64,000 nt of DNA, from the NCBI GenBank assembly GCA_030998015.1, contig JARWMV010000245.1:744001-808000 (forward strand). The letters run 5' to 3'. Source of the DNA: Ceratorhiza oryzae-sativae. Taxonomy: Eukaryota; Basidiomycota; Agaricomycetes; Cantharellales; Ceratobasidiaceae. Position 1 is the stretch's first letter. The number at the start of each line of letters is the position of its first letter. The notes below the pieces were generated by a model. The model was not told the origin of the DNA. It saw nothing but the letters and a program-made list of their open reading frames with translations, and made no database searches. This document shows, piece after piece, positions 10,816 through 26,186 of the stretch. The position numbers and the translations under genes are program-made.

Positions 10816-13053
10816 ATGGCTAACTTACACGCCGAAGTCGATCTCTCTCATCATTTGTCGGAAACGGCTAGAAACCTCAGGCCGAACCCGCTGAAGGCAA
10901 TGTATAAATACATAGGAATTCCGGGGATGATAGCGGTGGCTGGAGGTGAGTACGACTCCCGCCGTGTCCCAAACCTAGATCGGCCGAGGATAGCGCTGTT
11001 TGAGGTGGACGCCCACGTAATTCCCACAAGCAAATGCATAGCTGTTGTTGCCGAAATCGTCTTTTTTACCTGAGCATCGAGTGAACTCCTCATTAGAGCA
11101 TGTGCTGATTTTAATTTATTTTAATTTTAGGAATGCCGCATCCCTCTGCGTTTCCTTTCGAGGAAATCAGCGCAACCACCTTGAAGCCAGACGCGTACTC
11201 GTTGGATGGATCATCATCGAACAACGGATCGCTCACGTGGTTATGGAATTGGTTCAGATCAAACAAGTCAAAGACACAATTGCGCATTCCCAAGTATGCT
11301 GATGCAGAACCCGGGGCCGATCCTATTCAACTTTCGACAGCGTTGCAATATAGTATGCTGGCCCTCTCTTGATTGCTCAGAGAACTCATTTGAACTGCAC
11401 ACAGGTGGGGTAGTTGGATTGCCAGCATTCATCGAATTTGTCCACAATTTCACACTCAAGGCTTTCAAGCCGGCTTACGACGACTTTCAAGTTCTGGCCA
11501 ACTCGGGGAACACTGATGGCTGGACTAAAGCAGCTGACATCTTGTGCTCACCGGGCGAACTGATTTTGACTGAGGAGTGGACCTACCCTGGCGCTTTGCT
11601 CTCTCCGTGGCCGGCGGGTGTTCGACCTTTCCCGGTCCCCATGGATGAAAAAGGGATGATTCCTGAAAAGCTTGAATGATTCTGAGAGACTGGAAGGAGG
11701 AAGAGCATGAGGGAAAACGCCGGCCGCATGTCATGTATACTATACCAGTCGGACAGAACCCCACTGGTGCTGTAAGTTTGATTTCTGCAAAACCAGAGAA
11801 AGCTCCAACGTGGTTTGTGTAGGTTATGACTGGACACCGCAAGAAGGAAATTTATGATATTTGTGTCAGATACGGTTCGTCCGAGTCAACCACGATGTAT
11901 GCTATGCTAATAGTCAAATCCAGACGTGATCATTGTGAGGATGATCCGTACTATTTCCTCCATTCCCCGAATATAAACGAAAGAGCGAACGCAGTCTGCG
12001 TAATCATTACCAATCCGGAGTCGTCTAAGCAATACTTGGATACTCTTGCGCCTAGCTACCTTAAGTGGGTTACTACTTGCTAGTTGTTTTTCTGCATTTA
12101 AGACTCTGGCAGATTCGATTATCAGAAGCGGGTTATCCGACTCGATACATTCTCCAAGGTTAGTGTATGTTTTTTTGGATTGTAACTCGCCATTGACATG
12201 GACGCGGAAGACAATTGGCCCTGGATGTCGCCTAGGCTGGACGACTTGCAACGCCCAGTTTGCCTCGATTATTCTCGAGTACACTGCTTCCAGAACAAAT
12301 CAAACTTGTGGTATCGCCCAAGCCTTGATCACCCAGCTCCTATCAAAGCAGTGGGGCTATGATTCATTTATTCGTTGGTTGAGGGGTATGTCGTTTGTTT
12401 CCATTATCGTGGCTTATTCTGATGTGTGCTATGGCAGGACTTGGCGCTCAGTATACTTCAAGGCGCGACGGCATGGTCGATTGTTTCTTTGAATGCTCCT
12501 CGATTGAAGTTACTCGACGTGGTCCGTCGTATAACAGGACTCCCGTTTATGAAGCACGCCCTAAAGCTTCCGGAGCTATATATCATTCATATGACGAGAA
12601 ATTCCCGCAGAATGACAAGACATTTTTTAGCTTTACGATTCCAAACTCGGGCATGTTCATCTGGGTGACTGTGCACTTGAAACATCATCGCGATTGGGTG
12701 CCAGATCCTGCTCCCGGCTCGGCACTCGAGTTTTCACTTTGGAAGGGTGGGCAACTCGAGATATCGATATCGATCTGGCACTGATTTACATTGCAGAGCT
12801 TGCCAAGGGTGGTGTTATGGTCGCGCCTGGGTATATGTTCTCTACGGACGATCACGATGTTCCAAGTTCAAGCGAGCTTGCTGCTCATGCGCGCTCCGAA
12901 TACGCACATATGCGTATCGCTTTCTCAAGTGCTTCTGTGAGCGTCAATTCTTGTCGCGATATTCAGTTGACTAATGACGTATGGAAACAGCCCGAGGAGG
13001 CTAAAATGGCGATCGAGAGATTCATAAAGGTAGTGCTGAGATTCTTCGAATAG
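10816..13053 (+). CDS. aromatic aminotransferase, Aro8-like (PLP, class I)
   Basis: Fold-type I PLP-dependent aminotransferase like Aro8/alpha-aminoadipate aminotransferase, which transfers amino groups between aromatic or related amino acids and 2-oxo acids. Exon 1 is 10816-10945 (MANLHAEVDLSHHLSE..IAVAGG), exon 2 is 11131-11352, exon 3 starts at 11405. Landmarks: NPLKAMYKYIGIPGMI, GMPHPSAFPF, GVVGLPAFIEFV, EEWTYPGAL, YTIPVGQNPTG, VIIVEDDPYYF, the PLP-lysine motif RLDTFSKTIGPGCRLGW (split by an intron after SK, near 12150-12215), SGMFIWV, and APGYMFS plus MRIAFS near the end. Frame slips occur near 11678 (after PEKLE) and 11938 (ATTGTGAGGAT, expected ATTGTGGAGGAT). All catalytic segments are otherwise intact. 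The exact exon set between 12000 and 12700 is uncertain. Confidence 0.85.
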
Positions 13054-13271
13054 GAAGTTGCATAATATAGGATATTGCGTTTTTGTAATTCTTCGTACAC
13101 ACTAGATAACCAAATATATGGAATCCATTAGTTACGCTACGCCTCAGGGTCCCCGATCAACGAACAGCGTACGCTAGTTCACGTGACATGAGCTCATCCT
13201 GTGTTACCACATCGACATGTCCGATTAACTTCATCTCACAAGCTCATTGACGTTGAACAGCTTTGTGAGAG

Positions 13272-14842
13272 ATGTCTGTCCTTCTTGAGACATCGCTGGG
13301 TGACATCGTCATGACCTAGAGGTCGAGGCATGTCCCCGCACTTGCGAGAATTTTCTCAAGTTGTGCAAAGTATACTACTATACACTCCATGCATTCTTTA
13401 ATGGTTCGTCCAGTCTTTCTTCTACTACACACCACCCCTGACTTTAAATATTAGTTACAAAGGATTTTCTTGCCCAGGCTGGCGATCCAACTGCGACTGG
13501 GACTGGTGGAGAGTCTGCCCTGTCCTACATTGCCTCCACATCCAATCCACCTGTGTCAATGTTCCACGATACTTTGCACCTGAAATCGTACCTCGTTTGA
13601 AGCATGCAGCCCGTGGAACAGTATCAATGGCTATTGCCCCTGGTATAGAAGGCGGCTGTGGTAGCCAGTTCTTTATAACGTTGGCCAACAACATCGATTA
13701 TCTGGACGGAAAACACGCCGTGTTTGGCCATGTAGTCGAAGGACTTGAAACTTTGGATCAGTTGAATGAAGTTTTTACGGACCAAGATGGGCGGCCTATG
13801 AAGGATGTGCGTATTCGACACGTCGTAGTTCTCGGTATGAATTTGCCATTTGGTCCAGCGAGAGGATATACTAACGCTCCTACAGATGACCCTTTTCCTG
13901 ATCCACCGGGTCTTGTTGTTCCTGATGAAGAACCTACGAAAGCACCCGACCTTACTGGCGTGAATGTTCGTATTGGTGATGACGAAGACCCTCTCGAGGA
14001 GCTCCCAGAGGAAGAAGCGGAGAAAAAACGACGCGAACGTGCGGCGGCTGCGAGTGCTTTGACGCTCGAGATGGTTGGGGACCTGCCGTTTGCGAATGTG
14101 CGACCGCCAGAGAACGTCCTGTTTGTCTGCAAGCTCAACCCGGTGACACGCGATGAGGACCTCGAGCTTATTTTTTCGCGATTTGGGGTGATCATGAGCT
14201 GTCAGATCATCAGAGACAAAAAGACCGGAGATTCCTTGCAGTACGCGTTTATTGAGTTTGATAAGCGAGAGGACGCGGAGCAGGTATGTCACAAATCGAG
14301 CTCCTTTACCCCTGGTGCTGATACGTTTCTCAGGCGTATTTTAAAATGCAAAATGTGCTGGTAGATGACCGACGTATATGGGTAGACTTGTAAGCGGATC
14401 ATTTGCACAGCGAAAGATGACCAGCTGACTCGGAATCTACCTCAGCTCACAATCCGTATCTCGGCTAAACACGCATTGGTCCAACAACCCTAAGATGGGG
14501 CAACGCAATAAGCGTGGTAACGACTCCTCTTTTGCGGGACGTGATGACCTGGAAGCGACGAGGCGATACCGTGAAGAAGATACTGCGCGAGGCGGAGGAG
14601 GATTCGGTATGGTATTCGACCATGCATCGCGAGCGCGTGAAGAACGAAGTGGGAGCCCTCCGCGCAGAGACAGAGATAGGCATCGGAGATCCGAGGACAG
14701 AGACAGTGGGAGCGGCAGGAGAGAGAGAGAGCCTCGGCGCGACGAAGGGTACAGGGATAAAGATAGACGTCGAGACCGTGATCGTGACCATGACAGGCGG
14801 GATCGGGACAGGGATGATAGGGGTGATAGAAGGCGATACTGA
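13272..14842 (+). CDS. cyclophilin-RRM peptidyl-prolyl isomerase (PPIL4/CYP6-like)
   Basis: Nuclear cyclophilin fused to an RNA-recognition motif, a class linked to splicing and transcription. It starts [13 protein letters not shown] at 13272. The cyclophilin part continues with [54 protein letters not shown] and [13 protein letters not shown] linker with [10 protein letters not shown] and an acidic/basic coil (about 13980-14050) leads to the RRM ([12 protein letters not shown] as RNP2 side, [14 protein letters not shown] as RNP1 side, 14118-14283). WVDF then SQSVSRLN straddles the last intron, and an Arg-Asp/Ser-rich tail ([16 protein letters not shown]) ends at 14842. One-base breaks lie near 13312 (ATGAC, expected ATTGAC) and 13560. 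The domain order matches PPIL4. Confidence 0.9.
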
Positions 14843-15254
14843 GCAGCTGTTGAGCTTGTTTGCCCCTCATCCGTGAGTCGGGTGGTTCATGACGTGAAAT
14901 TCACAATAGCTGACAACGGCCGCAGTGGTCATCTATCGCAATTCTCCGATTGTACTTACGAAGATAGTCTGAGAAAGATTTTCCTTCAAACCGCTGTGCT
15001 TCGTCGGTTGCGTGATTCCGACAATGCGCCAAGCTCACCCTTTTACGGTAACCGACGAGCCTGGTGACCCAGCCATGAACGCTGCAACCTCGGTGCTGTT
15101 TGCTGTCGCGGCGGGAGAACTCTGGGCAGAGCTATAATTGCGGGTCAGCAAGCCGCTATGTGAGCTAATTTTATGCACGTTGGGAGGTATAAGACGGTGT
15201 ACCTAGGGGGGAGAACCTGCCATCGGCAGTACACTTGACATCTTGTTCAACACA
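14843..15254. promoter_or_regulatory. intergenic with TATA-like element for AA9 gene
   Basis: 3' end of the cyclophilin gene and promoter of the LPMO gene. A TATAAG element at 15188-15193 lies about 62 nt before the ATG at 15255. Confidence 0.45.
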
Positions 15255-16485
15255 ATGAAGTTCGCAGCTGTTGCTCTCGCCTTGGCACCGAGTGTTTTCG
15301 GACACTGTAAGTGTTTCTTGCTTCTACTGCCAACCGGCGTTAATGACATTGTTGCATAGTTACGATGGTAAGATAGCTGATAAACTCGTCCCTGGCAAGA
15401 AAGCTGACTTGTAACTCAAAAGCAATACATGTGGGTCAATGGCGTAGACCAAGTAAGCCCTACCATTTTGTCGACCAGAGGCTTGCTAATACTTCCAATA
15501 GGGGCAAAACACATACTTGCGCGTGCCACCTAATAACAACCCCGTTACCGACGTAACGAGCACCGACATACGATGTGAGCTGCCTTTGTCTTTTGTACAA
15601 GATGTTGTTCTTACAGCCGTGCTAGGCAACGTCAACGGCTTGACGGGCAGCGCTACGGGTACGAAACCCAACGTCGCGGCTGGCACCAACATCACCCTCG
15701 AGTGGCACCAGCATGCACAGCGTACCGGCGAGGATCCGATTTCCGGTGGACACAAGGGACCGTAAGTTGACGTTGCGTGAAGGGGAAAGAAACATTTCTG
15801 ACTGTATACGCAGTGTGCAAGTATATATGGCCAAGGCTCCATCAACGGCTGGGTCCTTTGACGGCAGCGGCACCGTGTGGACCAAGGTCTACTCGTCTGG
15901 ACTCATCTCGCTTTCGTCCAGCACATGGGCCACAGATATCGTACGTATCTTACCTTGAACTCGGCCAGAACTGCCAAGCTGACTGGATCAATGGTTTTTC
16001 TGCGGTCTTCGCCGACCTGACCAATGACATCCTTTGCCGGCGGATTTGATTTCAATGATAGGTGAATGCCAACGGCGGAAAACATTCGTTCATCATCCCC
16101 AAGAGCCTGCCGAGCGGTGACTACCTCATCCGGGGGGAGATCATCGCCCTACACGTTGCCCAGTCGTACCCTGGCGTGAGTCTAGTTGATTCCAGAACGT
16201 CTGGAGCCATGGAATGACGTTTGCCCCGTTTTTGCTCCTATCCATAGGCGCAATTTTACATCGGGGTGAGTTCTCGCGATATTAGCAAAGTGAACGTAAT
16301 CGCTGATGGGCATACCGTGGGCCGTATAGTGCGCTCAAGTAACGGTTACAAACGGCGGCAGCGGGTCGCCGACCAAGATTGCTCTGCCAGGAGCGTACAA
16401 GGGTTCCGACCCAGGCATCACCGTGAATATCTACAACGGGCTTACGGGCTACACCGCCCCGGGTGGAGCGGTCTGGCAGGGGTAA
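15255..16485 (+). CDS. secreted AA9 lytic polysaccharide monooxygenase
   Basis: Copper-dependent AA9 enzyme that oxidatively cleaves cellulose or related glucans outside the cell. Nine exons: 15255-15306, 15360-15367, 15423-15452, 15502-15574, 15626-15761, 15814-15940, 16062-16175, 16248-16265 and 16330-16485; 714 nt, exactly 237 codons plus stop. The signal peptide MKFAAVALALAPSVFG is followed directly by His, the N-terminal copper-brace residue (HFTMQYMWVNG). The second copper His is in the SGGHKGPVQVYMAK segment and the axial Tyr region is AQFYIGCAQV. LEWHQH and the IRC-NVNG cysteine are also present. There is no CBM1 module before the TAA. Exon 2 is only 8 nt and exon 8 only 18 nt. The gene is complete, with no frame break. 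Confidence 0.93.
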
Positions 16486-17488
16486 GAGTGCGAGCGGATT
16501 CCGAGCGCATGTATACTACTGCGGACAAACCAATATTATTCGTTCTTATTATTGCAACTTTCCAACAAGAAAAACGACTGGCTCGGGAAATGGGTCTCCG
16601 GCTCCACAAGTTCGAGACCCGATGCGGGTGAGATCGGTAGAAATTTGTCTGAATCGATGGCTGAACCCCTGTTGCTACCGCGCGACCCATGCGGTCGTAA
16701 AATGCCGTGGAGGTACAATGCGCGCAAGGCACCGTTGGGATTAGTGTTCATGTCGGGTGTTTCACCGCGCAACGAGGCGGCGGGCTAGACCACCTGACCT
16801 ATCGCTTCTCGTAGCAGAAAAAACGGCTCGCCCGTGGCGACAGGAGACTCAACACCAAGATTTAGTCTTGGACGGTTCGGGCCAAGTTGCGGGCACGCGG
16901 TGCGCAGACGGTCTGGCGTGATGCGTGGAGCCGTACCAGTTCCGAATCAGGGCTATCGCAACGACGCCGTTGCACTGATCAGCCGAGCAGCTTGGGACAT
17001 GGTCGGAACGACAGGGGCTCGTTATGGGACGGCCTTTGCGGACCTCGTTCGTCGGCAAGCACCTGGACCAATGCGTGCAACGACGTCATCGTCCGGGTCG
17101 CTGGGTCGCTGTGATAGCGCTTCCGAGATATTTGCGGGCGTGAAGAGATCTCGAAATGTACGGAAAGGGTATGGGTGTATGCGTCACTGGGCGGTGGACT
17201 GGGCAAGTGTGGCGCTGGCTCACGTGGGTCGCGTGGCCTGGAGCGGCCCCGCGATGACGATGACGCTAGTACCGCCGTTCCGGTCGATCCAGCACGTCCG
17301 ATCACAGGCAGTCGGGCCAGCGCCGTTCCCAGGCTTATATATGCTCGATCCAGCTAGGGGCTCTCTGCATCTCCCGCTCTGACAGTAACCAACATGGTCA
17401 GCACATATCGCTCTCCCCTCATGTATGCGCCTGCTCACCACCGTGCATACAGCTCGCCGCCACCATCGACGCCGCCGCCGCCGCGACC
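16486..17488. other. intergenic, GC-rich, no gene recognised
   Basis: One kilobase between AA9 and the BTB gene. Open frames of up to 182 codons (16834-17382, +) have no family signal and look like GC-rich chance frames. A TTATATATG element at 17335-17343 is a plausible TATA box for the BTB gene at 17489. Confidence 0.45.
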
Positions 17489-18454
17489 ATGGTTAACGCG
17501 CCCTCCCCCACAGAATCCACCGGCGACAACGCCCTCGTCTCCATTTCGACTCGCTTCCACCTCGGCGAGCGCGACATGCAGGACGCCGACCTCGTGCTCT
17601 TGGCGACTGACAACGTGTTCTTTTACGCGCACCGAAGCACCCTTCTCTGCGAGTCATCCAACCGGTTCGGTGGCCTCATTGGCGACAGCACCGACGACTC
17701 GATGGAGGAGATCGACGTGAGCGAACCGATGGCCGGGCTCGACCTTGGCGCGCCCCCGTCGTTGCTGATCGTCCCTTACCCTGCAGACGTGTTGAACGTG
17801 CTGCTCCATGTCATCTACGGCTTCCCCGTCCAGCGATACCAACCGTCCGCGTCCGTCCTCCGCGCCGTTTTGCCCGCGCTCCAAGTGCTAGGGTACAACA
17901 TCCACGCGTTTGTCACCCCTCACTCCGAGCTCTCCATCCTCTACGTCCAGGCCGCCGCCGCAGACCCGCTTTCGATGTTTGCGCTTGCTGCTCAATACGC
18001 GATCGAGCCACTCGCGGTGGCCATAAGCACGCTTACGCTCTCGGGGCCCCTCAGCGATATCACCGATGAGCTCGCCCAGCAAATGGGTCCAGTTTACCTT
18101 AAGCGCCTCTTTTGTACGTCCTCGCCTGGTCGTCATCCCTCCCCGCTGACCTAATTTCCATTACTAGTCTTACACCTAGGCCGCACAGATGCTCTCAAAC
18201 GACTCCTCCTCCCCCCACCTGTTCCCCATCTCCCGGCCCCAGGCGCGGATTGCGACCTTGATGCTCAAAAATCTCTTGCCCGTGCGTGGGCGTTGGCATG
18301 CGCATACGTCATGGTCGATGGCCGGCCGGATACCTTGGCTAGTTCGCTGGTCCCGCTCGGTGCCCATCTGCAATGTCCCCTCTGCCGGCGAAGCATGGAG
18401 GAGCGTGTTACCACGCTCGTAAACGGGTGGAACGCCATCAAGTGCACAATCTGA
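17489..18454 (+). CDS. BTB/POZ domain protein
   Basis: Two exons, 17489-18113 and 18168-18454, give an intact 303-residue protein. The BTB region reads DADLVLLATDNVFFYAHRS with LLCESSNRF, then a family helix PYPADVLNVLLHVIYGF (the position of the LLDAIYE-type segment in relatives). The second half is helical (LEP-type YAIEPLAVAIS), and the C-terminus carries CPLCRRSMEERVTTLVNGW, a single C-x2-C pair followed by basic residues. Such proteins may be cullin-3 or chromatin adaptors, but nothing here identifies a partner. Codon use is strongly GC-biased compared with the BTB gene at 860-1869. Confidence 0.85.
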
Positions 18455-19226
18455 ACCCAGCCTGGAAATCTTTCGGTGGTTCTTTTAGGTATATAAGCGT
18501 TTATTCTTATCCTTTTTCCTTGATTATATACGTCATTCGTCTTCTTCTTTCCTCCCTGTTTCCTCAGCTCCCCACCCAGCTTGGCACTTCTTTCCCGTTA
18601 GTTTTCCGTTGGTAAAAGAAAGACCGAAAATGGATTCATACCCATGTTCTTGTTCTTTTGGTGGTTCGCATACACGTCAAATCATACCCGTCTGCTGTAA
18701 CATCTATGTATTTTGTATTTTTTTTTGGTTGTACGAAGCACCTCGTAAACAATTGTGAGAACTATGTGGCGATTCAACAAACGATCGTTGCGGATGTTTT
18801 AGAATCAAATTGGAGATTCCAGGTGCGAAATGAGGGATAATATCGGTCGTGATGGAGGGTTTAATGCAATACAGATGAAGCCATGTGCGCACATGCGCCT
18901 GGGTCTGGGCAGGAATACGACCGAAAGGTGCTGAAATGCCGCGACGACTCAAGTTCCGAATACTTTGTGCTCGAGTCTAGACAATCGGATGTGGCGCATG
19001 AACCTTGTTGGAGGGCTTCAGCCCACGCTCGGCGGTGTTGCGACTCATTAGCATGCCCAATAGCATTAACTACTATTCATACAACGCAATAACGTTACAT
19101 GCGTTCCAGCAATCCACAAGAAAGAATAAACACGAAAGCACAAAGCAGTCATTCTCTCTATTCAGTCTTCGTCCCCAACGCCCTCCCATTGCTCCCATCC
19201 GAGATGGTACGAACAGGGCTTGCGCC
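18455..19226. other. intergenic, 3' regions
   Basis: Convergent 3' ends of the BTB gene (+) and the Cdc7 gene (-). T-rich stretches (18718-18728 and around) suit 3' UTR sequence. No gene seen. Confidence 0.45.
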
Positions 19227-22053
<2,827 letters not shown>

Positions 22054-24750
22054 TGAACTCGATGGGGCTTGGGATGAGTCTGAGTTAGCTTCTTAGGCGA
22101 AAACACGTTCAACTCACCAAGCTCAAGCCGGAAACTTGAGGCTTTGAGGTGATGGGGAAGTCAAGAACGAATTTAATATATAATTTACTTCTGGAACTAA
22201 TGGGTGGTCAAATGTAGGTGGATTTATCGTGTGTAACACGGCCAGTATGCTCACCGTCTACCAAGAACTGGTTGTCGAGGCTCGGTACGATGGCAAGAAT
22301 GTGTACGGCGCGTAATTCCCAACTCCTCGTCTACTCACGTGAGGCCGTGCATCAGGGATAGACCCTGTATACGCCGACAGAAGTAAATAGCTTTCAATCT
22401 TTCGCGACACAACCATCTCTCTGGCCAGAATCCATCTACACTCGCACCTATGGATCTCATTGCCGCCTGAAAATAACATGTGTATTAATTATTATTTTTA
22501 TCGTTGAATCATTACTCTGTTGGGATTAGACTCTCAAAATCTATGCTTCGGTACTGGGACGGGGTCAAGGACACCATGAAGCAACTTCGGGAAAAATGCG
22601 TCATAGCTGATATCAAAGTATATGCGCTTGTGATTCGCCAGCCATTTTATAACTGAGAAAGCGCCTGATAGGGGGCTTTCTAGTTCCTGCGTTGATGGCA
22701 ACTGTCGAGTGCATTCGGCTAGACTAACGAGGTCAGAAGATAAGCCTCGTGAAGGCTGAGTTTGCCTCATACCCTTGAACCGAGCTCCACGACGGACCAG
22801 CTCTCCATTCGATGTTCATGCTTTGCAAAGGTAGGCCTCGGGGCCGTTCCGCCGAAGGACCTGCCTTGCCTGACCTTCTGCGCTAGCAAATATACCCTTG
22901 ATTCTCAACAACCCGAATACCATTCATACACGTTGCATTTGGAATGTCTGCACATCGGACTCGGAGCATGCTATCGATTTCTACAAAATTGCGTTCGATC
23001 GCCCGACTGAGGGGTCCCACGTGTGTTGCTTATGCATTGTCAGATAGTAATCACTGATTAGGCCTCCAGTTCCACCTTTTAATCAGCTCAGACCTTCAGG
23101 GTGCACAACAGCGTTCATCCGGAGTGGTACCTTGGCTGCCAGGAGTCAATCGACCACGGTGATCACTTTCGACATGCACTCTAGCGGTCGATTATAGCGG
23201 GTTAGCTGGCTTTCGTGATTTAGAAACGCCTATTTGTCAGATTAGGAAAGCGTTAGGTATGGATGGTCGGGATTAAGCGGTTGTTGGTGCTGAAACAACT
23301 AGGCATCCTTGCCCTCGCTCTGGGCGCATCACGCAAACGTGGGAGGCTTTGGTCAAAATCCTCACGGATTACTGATCCATGTGCCAGCCTTGGATGTTGG
23401 TTCTCTTGGACAAGTATCGGTCCACCTGTTATAAGGCAATTCTGGTCCAGCTCTGGGGAAAGAACAAAATGAGCTGTAAGGCTTTTCACCGAATCTCTTG
23501 GTTAGTATTAGGATTTGTGCCTACACTTGCCGCATGGGGGTCCAATTCTAGCTCTTTAATATCAAGCGAAAGGGCATATGCAGAGCTTTCGAGCACCAAT
23601 TTGAAAATAGCATATAGCTGTGGTGCTGGTGGTGACACGAAGGGACTGTGGATTTCTTCGGTGCCTGACTGCGACACATACGTGAGCTTGGCGATCGTTG
23701 CAAACATTCAAATAGTTTATCTAGCCGCTGTATTAATCAACTTGATTAAGTTTAAGTGTATGGATAATTGCGTCATGCATTCAGCCGGACTTGACTAAAC
23801 CGCCTCGATCACTGTTGAATCAACTACCTAATGTTGCTGACCTTGACGCAACCAGACCCTTTTGAGATCTTGCCCAGCCGATTACTGCCAAGGCTCCGGG
23901 TATTCTATCCACCATCAACGTTTTGGGCCAGGGGCTTCCTAGGAAAACCTTGCAATTTCGGGTCTCGCTGAAATCGAGCAGCGTATGCATTCTGGATTGC
24001 AAGCGCATGGGAAGGCTTTGGGAGACGAGCAGGAGAGAAGGGTATAAACGTAGCCCTGGGTAAGCTGAATCAAAACGACGCTCTTGGAAAAAGATACGGG
24101 AGATATGTAACTGGTTGAAGCCCGACATCTAGCTTTTGCGAAGGAAAAGCCTTGCATAGGAGACGAGAGTGTGTTAAATTTGACAAACTTGTGAAGAGCA
24201 CGAGGATCCTTGGTCGGAGACTCATTCCCCATTTGTTTTAATAGGCTAGGTGAGGGGGAGATGGTATTATGATCGCCATTTTTCTGGAAGTGCTGGATGG
24301 GAATGGGTTGCTCTCGATCAAGGAAAATAACTCTGCTACTCTTTAGAGCGTGTTCGCCTCGCAGAGTTGGGGGTTTATCTTGGTTCACAAGGAGGGTAAA
24401 TCTCACCTTGCTTACCATGGATCTGATCAGAGACGAGCGGCGTTGTATTACAAACGACCGACTAGAATACAATGCCCGATTCTAAGTCTAAATTCTATCG
24501 AGCATGAAGGTGACCTTGGCCTGCTAGTCTCAGGGGCCGCGCGTTTGACTCATAAATCAACTACCACCTAAAGAACGGTGTCTCATATCACTTAAAAGAT
24601 TCTGAGCCGTAGCTATCAAAAGAGTTATTCCAAGAGCCACGCCTAGTTTTGGACGAGCAGACACATCACACGTGTGTATATGCGCTTGGCTAGCCTTGGG
24701 CCAAGAGCCATGCCCGAATTTGAACCCACGGGCGAAATAAAAGGATCGTA
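22054..24750. other. gene-poor region, degenerate coding traces
   Basis: No intact gene. On the minus strand 22534-22770 is an open frame with a protein-like composition that may splice into 22330-22480, but I recognise no family. On the plus strand a short stretch near 22940-23030 (SDSEHAIDFYKIAF) resembles the start of a glyoxalase/VOC domain and then stops. The minus frame at 23939-24472 (177 codons) has no recognisable domain. Low-complexity and stop-interrupted frames suggest decayed sequence. Confidence 0.4.
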
Positions 24751-24753
24751 ATT

Positions 24754-26186
24754 TTATTCTAAGTCCTGCTTCCTCCTACCATCGACCTCAGTCGTAGCAC
24801 TTTCGAGGCGTTCTAACACCTCATGGGTGATACCCGGCCCCCAGCCACCTCGGAAACAGGCACCCCAAGGCAAGTGCTGATTATCGTCCGGAGCTTGGGT
24901 AGCACGCTGACATGGCTTACCACTAGCGCTCTCCTCCCTCGTCATCCCGCTCTCCCACAATATTTTGTCGTAAATGTCTTGCGGGTCTGGTCGTCTACGA
25001 ACGTGCTACCTTATGTCATTCCACTCGCACGTTATGCCTCCTAGTCGTCTGTTTCGCTGGTGCATGCTCGGTTTAACACGTCTCTGGCCCTGTCGATAAT
25101 GACCATGAGCCTGAACTCTGTAGCGCTCTTTCGATTCGGTGCGCATGATACGATGTATGATAGTTCTCCTGCCAGCTGGTACAAGCGATACAGCTGCTTG
25201 GTCCTCTCGATCTAGATAGACGCGAACACGCGCCACATACCTCTGATACCAAGCCTCCGAGGGCCAATCCTTCTCTTGATACTCCTAGGGCTGACCCATT
25301 TCCTCGCTCTCCCAGCCTATGTCCTTTAGCCTCTACGAGCGGATCTCGCTGTGGATAGTCAAGAGCCAGCTTTTGGAGTGACCTGCTAGCCCGAGCCCGA
25401 ACCCATCGCCCCAAGTACAACTAGACCATCGACTGGATTGGAGGGCTTTTGTTTGTTGGATTTTGGAAAGCGCCCCCGGGAAGATCGACCCCCATCTGAT
25501 TCTGAGGTCTTCGAGCACCCGCAAGACTCAGGGCCCGTAAACCTACCGATGGACATCTCTGAGCCCTCTGGGGCAACCGCCACACGGTTCAACAGTGGAG
25601 ACAAGGTGGGTGCGCCACATAAGGAACTCTAACCTGTGGATCCCAAGTCGGCCATGGTTAACTCGCTCGGCAGGTTGCAAAAGCCAAGGGTGTTTGGACC
25701 GGACAGAGGCTTAGTTGACCAATCGTATACCTGTGGCTCGACCGTCGACGAGGGACTGTGGGTACTACTTACCTCTCCCCTGCCTCCTCGTACTCCTTCA
25801 CCGCCACCTCAGCCTCCACCAACCCCTCCACCTGCACATTCGGGATCTCTGAGCGAGAGTCAGAAGCATGTCGAATTTAATGGGCTAATTCGGGATTTCA
25901 AGGGTAACCACAGTAGGGGGACCGAGTATAGGATGGCGGAGGAAAAGACAGCATTGGCAGGAATCAACTTCAGGCAGGAGCGTCAAGGGTGGAAATAGAG
26001 GAAGAAAGTAGGAAAGAAATGGGTGCAGGAAAGGTGTCGGTGGTAATAGGAATGAAAGTAGTGGGGGCGGAGCTGAGGGTGGGCATATTCGAACCCCAAT
26101 GGTTTGCCCAGAGGCGGCGTGTGCAGAAGCGAGGACGCCCTTGGATCGGCGATGGATGGGATTCTGTGTACGGTCAATAACGGCAA
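24754..26186 (-). CDS. possible spliced hypothetical protein
   Basis: Several minus-strand frames here have protein-like content and plausible intron borders, for example around 25604-25333 (SRGRFPKSNKQKPSNP) and 25660-25770 (VYDWSTKPLSGPN). There is a proline/pyrimidine-rich stretch at 25790-25850. I cannot assemble one continuous model, and no domain is recognisable. It could be a lineage-specific gene, a decayed copy, or chance frames. Confidence 0.25.

Noticed and set aside
16834..17382. 182-codon GC-rich frame upstream of a BTB gene
   Set aside because: No domain, no splice-supported extension, and composition fits chance in a GC-rich promoter region.
23939..24472. 177-codon minus frame containing FTLLVNQDKPP, first read as a clathrin adaptor small chain
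   Set aside because: Only the first strand resembles adaptin sigma; the rest of the conserved sigma sequence is absent in every frame.
24690..24750. tRNA-like sequence with a TTCAAAT-type loop and GCCCG/CGGGC pairing (minus strand)
   Set aside because: The T-arm stem does not pair over five positions with a seven-base loop, and no D-arm or anticodon arm could be fitted.
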